This document shows positions 20,388 to 31,500 of a DNA stretch of 49,179 nt, piece after piece. The notes under the pieces were generated by a model. The model had not been told where the DNA came from and ran no database searches. It saw nothing but the letters and a program-made list of their open reading frames with translations. A program made the translations under genes and the position numbers. Origin of the DNA: a virus; the IMG/VR virus record IMGVR_UViG_3300042879_002693, positions 1 to 49,179 of that record. One strand, written 5' to 3'. The stretch's first letter is position 1. Every line of letters starts with the position of its first letter.

Positions 20388-21395
20388 ATGGCACTATTAG
20401 TTCCAAATATTGGAGAACTTGAGTCACTCAGATACTTGGTTGCACAGAACAACCACACTGCAAGTCTTGCTGACCAGTCTCCTAGAAATCTAGTTTTAAA
20501 ACTTTTTACAAGTAACACGACTCCAGCTGAGTCGGATGTTCCTTCTGCTACTGCATATTTTGAACCATATGGAATTGGAAACACCAATGCTTATGGATTT
20601 GCTCCTTATACAGGTTATCCATATTGCGTAAATAATAGATCTGATCAAACTTATACATCACAAACTGGAATTCTTCTTAACGGTTCTCGTTGGAGAATTA
20701 ATCAGGTAGGTTCTGGCACTACTGCTACATATCCAGAACAAACATTTACATTCACTGGTGATGCTGGAGATATCTATGGTTATTATGTAACTCGTGCAAA
20801 CAACATGCCTGTCGCTGTTCAGGGTGTTGTACACGCTGCTTCTGTTGGTGTAGGAACTACGGTAACTAAAGGTGATAATACTGACCCAGTAATTGGAGTT
20901 GTAGGTAATCTTTATGTTACTGTAGATCCAGATCAAAGTGTTGATGATCTTACTTTGGGAATGGTTGTTGGCGGAAATGCTGGCATTCAAACTGGTACTA
21001 AAGTTATTGGTATTGACAGAGCATTAAAAGTAGTATACTTAGACAAGGCTTTAATTGATAATATTCAAGTTGCCACTGATCCCTCGGTAACGTTTAGTTA
21101 TGGTAAGATCGTAGCAAATGGACACCAATTAGTAGCTGGAGATATTCTTTATATTGCTGCTGGTACAGGAAATACTACATTGTCCTCTGGAACTTATACA
21201 GTATTCTCTGTTCCTAATGCTAATGAATTCTACACATCACCTTCCTTGACCCCAACTCCAAATGCAACTGCAGGTCTCAGTACTGCAACTCTTTATAGTT
21301 CTATTATGTATGCTGAGAGATTTACAAATGGTCCATATTCCATTCAAAATAATGGAGACCAAATCAAAATTACTCTAAATGTTGCTCTTGATTGA
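20388..21395 (+). CDS. Virion structural protein (335 aa)
   Basis: The product starts MALLVPNIGELESLRYLVAQ, a beginning I associate with conserved structural proteins of marine tailed phages. The N-terminal third has NLVLKLFTSNTTPAESD and FEPYG; the middle includes a WRINQVG segment and a QTFTFTGDAGDIYGYYVTRA stretch; the C-terminal part is beta-rich (VAGDILYIAAGTG). It has one of the strongest ribosome binding sites in the window and its own perfect late promoter, and a hairpin terminator follows, so it appears to be a single-gene, highly expressed unit. I infer a high-copy tail or fibre-associated protein. The sequence alone gives no biochemical function. Confidence 0.75.
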   Translation: MALLVPNIGELESLRYLVAQNNHTASLADQSPRNLVLKLFTSNTTPAESDVPSATAYFEPYGIGNTNAYGFAPYTGYPYCVNNRSDQTYTSQTGILLNGSRWRINQVGSGTTATYPEQTFTFTGDAGDIYGYYVTRANNMPVAVQGVVHAASVGVGTTVTKGDNTDPVIGVVGNLYVTVDPDQSVDDLTLGMVVGGNAGIQTGTKVIGIDRALKVVYLDKALIDNIQVATDPSVTFSYGKIVANGHQLVAGDILYIAAGTGNTTLSSGTYTVFSVPNANEFYTSPSLTPTPNATAGLSTATLYSSIMYAERFTNGPYSIQNNGDQIKITLNVALD

Positions 21396-21432
21396 TTTTA
21401 TTTAAAAAAAATAATATTTTAACTGTAGATGT

Positions 21433-21467
21433 GGGGGATTGCTTTTTTATGGCGATCCTCCTTTTTA
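21433..21467 (+). terminator. Rho-independent terminator
   Basis: Arms GGGGGATTGC (21433-21442) and GCGATCCTCC (21452-21461) pair over 10 positions with two G-U wobbles. They enclose a 9-base loop and are followed by TTTTT (21462-21466). It lies 37 bases after the preceding stop, within the longest gene-free gap of the window (101 bases). Confidence 0.8.
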
Positions 21468-21496
21468 TTCGTATTCATATTTGTGGGTAAGCTCCA

Positions 21497-24400
21497 ATGC
21501 GGGTATTTACATACAACACTATTAATGGAATAAATCCCTTTTCCGGTGAAGATTATGGGAGCATAACTTCTGCAGCCGTAAATGAGTTAGAAGATTATTC
21601 TTATATTTCCCCGCAAACATCATCTGAAATACCTTATGGGGATATTTTGGGAAGTGAAAATAACTTTTCATCCACAAATATTACATTTGATGGTAATTTA
21701 GTACCAGAAACTTTTGATAATTATTTTATACAGAGGGAAGATTATAGTTATATAATTAATTCGGAAACGTTACTTCCTTTTGGATCAATTTCAATACAAC
21801 AATCTGAGGTTTCTTCTGCAGAAATAAATTCTTATTTGGGAACTGGAACTTTATTTAATACTGGAGCTATAACTGAAAATGTAATATTTGTTTGGGATGG
21901 TAATGGAACAGTATTTGAAATTGGCCATGGATTAGATAGAACATTAAGACCATACGTAGCTTCTGGTACTCTGCGAATGGATCAGACCGTCGCTGAGACG
22001 GCTTTAGAAAAGGTATCATATTCTTATAATATTTTCTCTACAGTTCCCAGTAATCCAGATTATGGATTTATTGTAAACATAACTACTGAAATTGGTACTG
22101 ATTATGGACAATTAAGTGAAGATTTTGGATCATCTATTGATGATTATGCATTTATAATTAATCCTGTTTTACTTAGTACTCTTACACCTTTTGGGAAAAT
22201 TTCTGTCAGTGGTTCTGCAGAATTTTATCCAAATTATAGACTTTATTTTGACGGGCAGGCACAAGTCAAAATAGTATATTCTGAAGTTTTTGTTGGTACA
22301 ATAACTTTCTCTGATTATGGTATAGAATCGAGAACGTATGTTTATGATAATACTAGCACTTTCTCTGCGTTTGAAGATTTAGGTTTAATATCTACTCCAA
22401 CAACACTTGATCCTGAGGATAATGGATTTGTAGCTTCAATCCACGATCCTTTTGTAGACAATGGTTTAATTTCTACACCTATTGAACTAGTTCCACTCAA
22501 TCCATTTGGATCCATATCGATTTCCACTTCGTTTGCGGAATCGAGAGAGATTCAGGTTTATGGATTAAACCCTGGCGAGCATTTATATCCACAACCTGCA
22601 GATACTAGTAGTGGAACTATATTCCTTTCTGGAAATCTTGTTCATCCCGATATTGATTATACTCCATCTTATTCTGGAAACGGAACTATTGAAGTTTCCG
22701 GAACTGCAATTGAATCTTATATTGCTCAAACTCCAGAGGATACTCAACTTTTAATTATTTCTGGAACATCTATAGAGAGTAACACTGAATCTTACGTTGG
22801 AATTGGTGCTGGTTATTTCTCCGGAACTGGATTAGAAGTTTATTCAGCACAAACTCCAGAAAATACACAACTCTTCACAATATCTGGAACACCTATAGTA
22901 CATCCAGAAGTGGATCTGACCCCACATTACGGTATTGAAAAAAATATTGGTATTGGAACAACTGCCTTTATCTTTACCGGATTTTATACTAATCTTCAAG
23001 CTTCATTTGCTTGGCTTGGAACTGGAACTCTGTTTAGTCTGGATTTTGGTAGAGAAAGTAGAACTTATGTATATAATGAATTTGTTGATATTAATGCAGA
23101 AGATTGGCAGTTAATAACCGGTATTTCGACTGACTTTGCTGATCACGGATTTATATCTAATATTGCAAATAATTTTGAAAATTATGGTGAATTAAATGTT
23201 ACTTCGGGACTCAAACCATTTGGTACTATTAATCTTTTAAATGGTTTAAGTCCACAAGAACAATATCCATGGTTACCTGGACCCGGTGTTGGCAGATCTT
23301 GGAACTATACAAGAAAAGGTTATATTGGTGATAATCCTGTTTACACATTATCTGGAATTGCCTCTACAAGAGAAATTGCCGTATATCAAGATTTTGTACC
23401 TTCTGGACTATTTACAATATCTGGAAATCTACTTCATCCAAACATTGATTATACTCCTCACTATGGTATTGAAGAGAATATTGGAGTTGGAACTACTGGA
23501 ATTCAATTAACAGGAATTTCTAGTGCGATAGAGAGATTTATTGCAGAACCTGCAGTAAGTACTCAACTATTTGTTTACTCTTCCGGATTATTCATATCAA
23601 CTTCAAATGTTGATTCTAGTGACCTTAAATTTACTTATTCGGAAGTTGGTATTGGAACTCTCACATTTGTAGGAGAAAAATTAGAATCTGATATTGACTC
23701 TTATATTGGTGATGGTACAATTACTATTTTCGGAACTGGATTAGAATCTTACTCTGCACAGACTCCGGAAGATACTATATTATTTGAATTTGATCAAAAT
23801 AAAACTGCAACATATAATCGTAATTCTGAATATGTAAGTGAAAATCCAGATCCAATTGTCATTACCAATACTTCTTTAGTTCACCCAGAAGTTGATCTTA
23901 TTCCACATTATGGAATTGAAAAGAATATTGGAGTTGGTACAACAGGAATTAGATTCGTACCAGGTGCAGGATTTGAACCTGATGGAGATGGTAATCCTCG
24001 TGATGCTAAAACATATTCCAACAGATATGGATTCCAAGTTGGAGATTTCAACTCTGGTTCTGGTATTGGTACATTTAAGTTTGATCAAACTAATGATATT
24101 GCAAAATACAGTCCATTAACTCCATATACTGGAACTGGATTATTTAATATAATTACCGGATTTAGCCCACAAGTCCAATATCCATATGCTCCTCTTGGAA
24201 TAGGTAAGTCTTGGAGCTTTACTAGAACAACTTATATTTCTTCCGGTATTGCAACGATTTCTGGAATTTCATCAACACGAGAAATTGCAGTATATGGTTA
24301 TTATGGAAATGATAACAATCCAGGAACTTCTGGAACGATATTTATATCTCAGCAAACATCTCCAACTATTGAGAAAGAGGTTAATAATTATGTTGGATCT

Positions 24401-25495
24401 GGCCAATTAAATCTTAGTGGAGATTCTGACATAAGAATTACCAATTCTTTTGTTGGATTATCAACCGTCCAATTCTCTGGATCTGCTTTAGAGTCGTTCT
24501 CTTCACAAACCCCAGAAGATACACAACTCTTTACTATTTCCGGAATAAGTCTCGAAGTATATTCAGCACAAACACCAGAAATTGAAGTACTTTATATTAT
24601 TAATGGATTTATTGAAGAGTCGATTACTAATAGTTACACTGCATTCGGATCTGTAACTCTTAATGGATCTTCAAGTACGTTCTATGTTCCAAATTATCCA
24701 GCTAGAGGATTCTTTAGATTTGTACATCATAATGTCGATAATGATTATGATACATGCGATAACGAATCAATTACATGTGATGACCAAGATTCAGCATATG
24801 TAAGTTTCACTGCAAATCCGGTAAAGAATACAGTTCTATTTGATTTTGATGGAAGTGCATTCACTTCAGAAATTGCCACATACACTGGAATTGGGTCTGG
24901 TCTTTATACATTATCTGGAACATATCAAAATATCAAACTTACTCATTCCGAATATGGAATTGGTACAATATTCATTACACAGACTTCTTCTCAAAGTGAA
25001 GGAGATGTATATGTTGGATCTGGAAATCTTTTTACAATATCTGGTGGTTCGGAATCTTATTCTACACAAACTCCAGAATCTACAATTCTCTTCCAGATTT
25101 CTGGATCTGCAACGACATTCATAGAATCGGATTATCCAGTTGTAGGTATTGGATTATTCACATTGAGTGGAAATGCAATAACTTCGGAAATTGCAACATA
25201 TACTCAAGTTGGTTTTGGAACCATAAGTCTTTCAGGTGAACTTGTTTATCCAGATGTTATCTTTATTCCATCACCAGATGGTTCGGGTACAATTAATATT
25301 CTCGGATCTTCGAATGAATCTCTAACAAGAATATATGATGATACTTCAGGAACTCTATTTGGATTTTCTTCAGCTCTTGAATTATTTGCAAAATCTACTT
25401 ATATTGGAATTGGAACAATTTACATTCAGCCAAATTCAGCTTCTACGGTTAATAATCCATTCCAAATTCCAAGAACTTATGTAGTTATTATTTAA
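21497..25495 (+). CDS. Repeat-rich virion structural / fibre protein (1332 aa)
   Basis: The N-terminus has spaced EDYGSI / EDYSYI / PFGSISI turns. From about nt 22600 the protein is built from recurring segments: a QTPE motif typically seen as SAQTPEDTQLFTISG (six QTPE copies, near 22730, 22850, 23760, 24510, 24570, 25070), three copies of an HPEVDLTPHYGIEKNIGIGT type segment (near 22911, 23434, 23882), and two copies of PQxQYPxxPxxGxGxSWxxTR (near 23250 and 24165). No enzymatic motif, coiled coil or signal peptide is visible. The ATG at 21497 has only a weak GTGGG-type site upstream, and no clear late promoter separates it from the terminator at 21433-21467. The product is probably an extended beta-structured tail or fibre protein, a function inferred from composition and position. 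Confidence 0.7.
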   Translation: MRVFTYNTINGINPFSGEDYGSITSAAVNELEDYSYISPQTSSEIPYGDILGSENNFSSTNITFDGNLVPETFDNYFIQREDYSYIINSETLLPFGSISIQQSEVSSAEINSYLGTGTLFNTGAITENVIFVWDGNGTVFEIGHGLDRTLRPYVASGTLRMDQTVAETALEKVSYSYNIFSTVPSNPDYGFIVNITTEIGTDYGQLSEDFGSSIDDYAFIINPVLLSTLTPFGKISVSGSAEFYPNYRLYFDGQAQVKIVYSEVFVGTITFSDYGIESRTYVYDNTSTFSAFEDLGLISTPTTLDPEDNGFVASIHDPFVDNGLISTPIELVPLNPFGSISISTSFAESREIQVYGLNPGEHLYPQPADTSSGTIFLSGNLVHPDIDYTPSYSGNGTIEVSGTAIESYIAQTPEDTQLLIISGTSIESNTESYVGIGAGYFSGTGLEVYSAQTPENTQLFTISGTPIVHPEVDLTPHYGIEKNIGIGTTAFIFTGFYTNLQASFAWLGTGTLFSLDFGRESRTYVYNEFVDINAEDWQLITGISTDFADHGFISNIANNFENYGELNVTSGLKPFGTINLLNGLSPQEQYPWLPGPGVGRSWNYTRKGYIGDNPVYTLSGIASTREIAVYQDFVPSGLFTISGNLLHPNIDYTPHYGIEENIGVGTTGIQLTGISSAIERFIAEPAVSTQLFVYSSGLFISTSNVDSSDLKFTYSEVGIGTLTFVGEKLESDIDSYIGDGTITIFGTGLESYSAQTPEDTILFEFDQNKTATYNRNSEYVSENPDPIVITNTSLVHPEVDLIPHYGIEKNIGVGTTGIRFVPGAGFEPDGDGNPRDAKTYSNRYGFQVGDFNSGSGIGTFKFDQTNDIAKYSPLTPYTGTGLFNIITGFSPQVQYPYAPLGIGKSWSFTRTTYISSGIATISGISSTREIAVYGYYGNDNNPGTSGTIFISQQTSPTIEKEVNNYVGSGQLNLSGDSDIRITNSFVGLSTVQFSGSALESFSSQTPEDTQLFTISGISLEVYSAQTPEIEVLYIINGFIEESITNSYTAFGSVTLNGSSSTFYVPNYPARGFFRFVHHNVDNDYDTCDNESITCDDQDSAYVSFTANPVKNTVLFDFDGSAFTSEIATYTGIGSGLYTLSGTYQNIKLTHSEYGIGTIFITQTSSQSEGDVYVGSGNLFTISGGSESYSTQTPESTILFQISGSATTFIESDYPVVGIGLFTLSGNAITSEIATYTQVGFGTISLSGELVYPDVIFIPSPDGSGTINILGSSNESLTRIYDDTSGTLFGFSSALELFAKSTYIGIGTIYIQPNSASTVNNPFQIPRTYVVII

Positions 25496-25502
25496 TTTTT
25501 TA

Positions 25503-25520
25503 TCTGATAAATATATCAGA
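25503..25520 (+). promoter_or_regulatory. Late promoter-like GATAAATA inside an inverted repeat
   Basis: GATAAATA (25506-25513) has one mismatch to TATAAATA. It lies within the perfect inverted repeat TCTGATA (25503-25509), AATA, TATCAGA (25514-25520). The motif ends 36 bases before the ATG at 25550. Confidence 0.5.
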
Positions 25521-25549
25521 AGAAATAGTAATTTGAGTCCTATAGTACT

Positions 25550-28500
25550 ATGACCAAGCAGGTACAGCTTAGAAGAGGAACTACAGCAGAACATCAGGTT
25601 TTTACGGGAGCGGTTGGAGAATTAACCATTGACACTACACAAGATGTAGCTGTTGTTCACGATGGTGTTACGGTAGGTGGCCACTATTTGGTTGGAACCG
25701 GTTTTGGTTCTACTGTACAACAAGCAATCGTAAACAAAAGTTTTATTGGAATTGGTACTACCAGTAATACTGTAAATCTAAATTCCACCCAAGTATCTGG
25801 AATTTTTGAGTTTATTGTAGTTGGGGATTCATATTTTGTTGGTGATATTGATGCTCGTAGCTTATTTGTAAGAAGTGATCCGGGAGTTTCTAGAGAAGGT
25901 ACTTTAAGTGATACCAATCCATTTTTTATTACAGGAATTTCCACAGATAATATTAGACGTGGATATAATGTTTCCGAAAATGTCAATAACCTTATTGGTG
26001 TTGGGGCAACTGTAACTGTAATTGGAATAAACAGTATTGGAATATCCAGTGCTCATAGCCAAGTTGGAACTGGTTCTACATTAATAACATTTACTAATCC
26101 ATTTGGTGGTAGAACCCAACTAGTTTATCTTAATGCGTATCAATCAATTTTAGAAGAAGTTGGAATTATTACTTCTTATAGTCAAGATGCATTTATTAAT
26201 TCTGGTATTATAACTGCTGCAGGAATTAATACTGCCTCTATAAACAATGTATATATCAACACCGGTATTCTTACAACGGCTGGAATTGTAAATGCAAATA
26301 TAAATGAATTATTTGTTAATTCTGGAATTATAACATCTGCTGGAATCAATACGGCATCAGTTAATACTATTTACATTAATGCTGGTATTTTAACAACTGT
26401 TGGAATTACTAGTGCAAGAATAGATAATTTATATGTTACTACAGGAATTATAACAGGATTAACTGCTGATACTTTACTTTCGTCAAATGCTTACATAGCT
26501 TCAGGTATTGTTACTAATTTATATACTACTACATTATCTGCATCTAACTTATATTCCGCTGCTGGAATTATTACTAATTTATATACAACAAATATATCTG
26601 CATCTAACTTATATTCCGCTGCTGGAATTATTACAGATTTATATGGAACAAATTTATCAGTTAATACTGCATATGTAAATTCTGGCATTATCACAAATGC
26701 TAACATTACAACCGGTAATATAAACACTGCAAATATTGATGTTGGAATTTCAACTAGTTTTAATATTGGAACTAGTTCTATCAATAGAGCTTATATTAAT
26801 GTTGGTGTAACTACAGAACTTCATATTCAGGATACCGCATGGGTCAACAGCGCTAAAATAAACTCCGGTGTAGTTACTTCAGTTGGAATTACAAGTGCTG
26901 CTTATATAAATGACTTATATTATTCCGTTGGTTTTGGAACAACTGGCCATTTAACTAATGGATGGTTTGATACTGTTAATGTAAATTCTGGAATTACAAC
27001 GTCAGCTAGAGTAGGATTTTCTACACTTGATACTGCTTTTATTAGCACTTCTTATACTAATACTGGATTTGTTACTTATTTTAACGCAACTGGTGTTGGT
27101 ACGGTTCAAAGATTAGAGTCTTTTGTTGGTGTAATAACTTATTTAAATGGATCTGATATTAATTATAGTGGCATTGCAACCATAGGAAGTCTAACAGTTG
27201 GTATTGGAAATACTGATGTAATTATTGATGGTGATGCAAGAATTACTGGCGTACTTACTGTTGGAACTGCATCTATTCGCATTTCCGGTGATGATGCAAC
27301 AATTACTGGCGTATCCACATTTATTTCCACTAGGGGTGAGATTACAAACTTAGTAGGAGCTAATGTTCAATATACTGGTGTAACTACTTTTAATAGAGTA
27401 GGTGTAAGTACCCTTACATTTGTTGGAATTAATACACAATTAGGCAACCAAGACAAATCAGTTAAAATTGAGCTATCAAAATCTGGAATTGCATCCAATT
27501 ATACAATAGTACTTCCACCTAATATTGGAGGAGCTGGACAAGTTCTTGGAATTGATCCCGCTGGCGGCGGTAAACTTGGATTTACAACCGCTGGATTATA
27601 TGAAGCTAGATATTATGTTTCTGCCAGAAATGGAGATGATTCCTATGATGGAAAAGCTTTGCCTGTCAGAACAATTAAAAAGGCAGCTCAATTAGCTTCA
27701 TTTGATAGTTTCCAAATTCCAGGACAAAGATATCTTGATGCTGGAAATCTATTAGAGTCAAATAAAGAATTTATTAAAGAAGAATCAATTGCTTATGTAC
27801 AGTTTAATTATGAAAACATTGGCGTTTCTACAATATTCCCAGATTTTAATTCATCAAACTGGAAATCTGGTATAGGTTCTATAGTAGATGCTATAACATA
27901 TGACGTTAGATTTGGTGGAAATTCTAAATCTATTTCCGTTGGTTCTGATATTAGAGGTGCAGGTACATATGATGGAGAAGAAGAACCATTTATCTTTGCG
28001 GTAGATTATGTAAAATTCCTCGCACAATACGTAATTAATAGTCAAACACCACCTACATTATATCAAACTGCAGTAACCCAAACTTTTGATTTTACACTCG
28101 TACAAGATCCTCTTAATAATAATACAAATTATTTCCATAGATCAAAAGATGCTAGAAATCTTATTATAGGAAATAGACAAGAAATTATTGATAAATCTTT
28201 AGCTTCTGTTGCAGTTGGAGTTGGTTCGACGTTCTTCTTCCCCGGAGAAGTAGAAACTAATCCGAGATCAAGATATTATGATGCATATAAGTTAATTACA
28301 ATCAATAAACAAGAAATTGTTGATAAATCTATGGCATCTCTTGCCATTGGATTCCCAACAGGATTCTATGTACCTGGGCCGGGTATTGGATCAACTACAA
28401 AAGATTCCAGATATTATGATGCCTATAGGTTAATTCAAATTAATAGAGATGAGATTGTTGCCACTGCAATGACAGCAATCAATGTTCAATATCCCACACT

Positions 28501-31500
28501 CTGGTCATCTGGAGTATCTTCAGATAAGTGTCAAAGAGATTTGGGATATTTCGTTGATGCTGTTTCTACAGACGTATTCACTGGTGGTAATAATTATGCA
28601 AGAGAATTTACTGGATTCTATTTTGTTGGAGTAGGGACGACAAGTTTAGCTGGTGAAGAACAGCAAACAATTTATGGATTCCAACAAGCTGGAATTCAAA
28701 TGAGAAATGCGATTACTAACCAGCTAACTAATAAGAATCTTGGAATTTCCAGCGGACCAACGACTTATACTGGAACTAAAGTAGATGCAGTTGGGGTTGC
28801 AAATACAACTGCATGTACTGACGTACAGAATAATATTACTACTCTTGTGGGAATTGTTACTGCAGCAATTGGAGCTGCAACTACTTCTGGTCTACCTGCA
28901 GTCAACCTAGGTAATTTTGACCTCAATGTAATAGGATTTGGTACTACTGCGGGCATTTGGAAGTGCGCTAGAGACACTTCATTCTTTGTTGATGCTGTTT
29001 CTACAGACGTATTCACTGGTGGTAATAATTATTCGAGATCATTTACTGGATTTTATTTCACCAATGTTGGAGCTCCATTAGGAAATGGATTAGTTGGTGA
29101 GACTGCTCAATCAAATTATGTGTTTGAAAGTGCAAGAAACTTAATGCAGTCTGCAGTTACCAATCAACTTAATGGTAGAGATTTAACCATTACTGCAGAT
29201 TCTGTCACTGGATTTAACACAAGTCCCAATTCTTGTGCAAATGTTAGATCCACAATTGCAGCTCTAACTGGTATTGTAACTAGTAGTGTTGCTGCAGGAA
29301 GTACTGCTGGTATTGGAGTCACTACAAATTATGGATATTTCCTTGTTAATTCTACATATAATGTAAGAAATCTCACAGGAATTAGTACTCTTGGTATTGG
29401 AGTCAGTTCTGTTGGTATAGGTACAACTAATGTTGTTGGTGGTCGTAAGTGTGCTAGAGATCTTGGATATATTGTTGATGCTATTGCACAAGACGTTTCT
29501 TATGGAACAAACCAACATACCATATATGCAACTAAGAAATACTTCAATGGTGCTGGAACATTAGTAACAAATGGAGTTCTTGGAGAAGAAACTGCTTCTG
29601 TATATGCTTTCAGAAGTTTGGGGACTTATGCAAAACGCGCTGTCACAAACTGGTTAAATTATCAAGATCTTTCAATTATAAATGATGTTTCTGTTGGATC
29701 TACTAACAAAAATCCAAATGTTTGTGCAAATACAAGGTCTACAATCGACAGTCTTGTAGGAATTCTCACAACTGCCTTATTATCTGGTAGTTTAGTTGGA
29801 ATAGCATCTACCAGTATTGGATTGACTGATTGTGCTGATGTTAGATCTGCAATTGTTAACTACGCTGGAATTGTAACTACCATTGTTGGATTTGGAACTG
29901 CACTTGCTCCAACATTATCACTACCACAAACGCAATCAAAACCTGTTTGTATTATCGTTGAAGCTGGTGATTACATTGAAGATAACCCAATTTTACTTTA
30001 CGATGATATTGCTGTTGTTGGGGATAACCTAAGGAACACTATTATTAGACCTCTGAACGCTGGCAAGGACATGTTCAGAGTTAGAAATGGATGTTATGTG
30101 ACTGGATTTGCGTTAAAGGACAATGTTGATGCTGCTGGCATTCCACTATTAACTTGGGATTATGCAGTTGCATTTGATGATCCTACCGATCCAACAACTT
30201 CTAGGTCTGGATATGCAACCAAAACAGATAAACCAATTATTTCAAGATCCCCATACATTCAAAACTGTTCAATTCTTTCATTCTTAGGTGCAAATGGTAT
30301 TCTTGTAGATGGAAGTAAAGTACAATCACCTAATACACCTATTATTAGAGAAGAGGCAGAAATTCCATTACTTGGGGAACAACCCGAACAAGGTAAATCT
30401 ATGGTTGCGGCCGCATTTACTATGGTTTCTTTTGGTGGTATTGGTTGGAGAACTATTAATGATGGATATGCACAGGTCGTATCTTGTTTCCAAATTTTCT
30501 GCCGTTATGGATCTTTAACTCAGTCTGGTGGATATTTGTCTATTACCAACTCTGCAACCAACTTTGGATTATTTGCTCTGAGATCTACTGGATTTAGTCA
30601 AAATTCATTTGCTTTTGATAGAGGAAGAATTGCTGCAACGGGTACTTCTGGTGGATTAACTACTCTAAAGGTAGTTGGTTTAGGTAGATCTGATCAAGAT
30701 TTATATGTTGCAAGATTCTTTAATAATGCAAATCAAGATGTTACTCAAAACTTTAAGGCATCTCCAATAACTTCTGAAGTTATTGGAACTGCAGTGACTA
30801 CTGGTGGTGTAGTTAACGTTAGTTCGGATACAATTAATATCACTAGTCACCCATTTAATAATAGTGATAGCGTAGTATACTTTGGAGATGAAGGAGTAAT
30901 TCCTAATAGAATTATCGGTGGTTTAGTTAATGGAAACCAATATTATGTAAAATACATTGATTCCAATAGTTTCCAACTTACTGAAGATGATGCTTTAACA
31001 AGAATTGTAAACCTTACATCTGCATCAACCGGTATTCACACATTCCAAAAAAATACCTTTGAATTTTTCTCATATTCTATTATTGATAGACATAATTCAT
31101 ATCAGGAATTAACTCTTGCTACTGGAATTGGAACTACTTGTAACTTTGTATCTGGTAGAGAAATTACTCAAACAGTTGTTGGTGGAACAGCAGTTGGTAT
31201 TGCCGTTACTTATAGTCAAACTACGAGAAAACTACTTGTTTCCGTTGAACTTTCTGCAGGAACTAGAAGAAACTTTGCTGTTTCAAATGGAACAACAGTA
31301 CTTGATTTAACAGATCATAGTGGTACACCAATTGGAGTTGGAGTAACAGTTATATCAGGTATCACTACTTATTGGTCAACTAATAGTAAAATTGATTCCA
31401 CTTTAGTAGGACAATCAATTCAAGGTGTGCAAAACTTACCAGAAACTTATAAATTGCATTGGCATAGACCTTCAATTATCAACTCTTCTGGTCATACATG

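Larger units (their letters stand above)
26195..27040 (+). repeat. Fourteen tandem 20-residue (60-nt) repeats in the fibre gene
   Basis: The encoded unit has the form INSGIITAAGINTASINNVY and is repeated 14 times with no interruption: 12 units of 20 residues and 2 of 21, 282 residues in all. A GI-[IVL]-T core recurs in most units, and a two-residue spacer ends in Y, F or N. This regular period suggests a beta-solenoid or intertwined trimeric shaft. Confidence 0.85.

Noticed and set aside
23286-23510. Plus-strand frames overlapping the 1332-residue gene (also near 23892, 24840) and the fibre (30309, 31116, 34278)
   Set aside because: They are out-of-frame shadows with Leu/Ile-rich products and no independent start signals.
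25550-25700. Diversity-generating retroelement suggested by the Mtd-like fibre N-terminus
   Set aside because: No reverse transcriptase, template repeat or variable-repeat pair is visible in the window, and the C-terminus is an S74 domain, not an Mtd C-type lectin domain.
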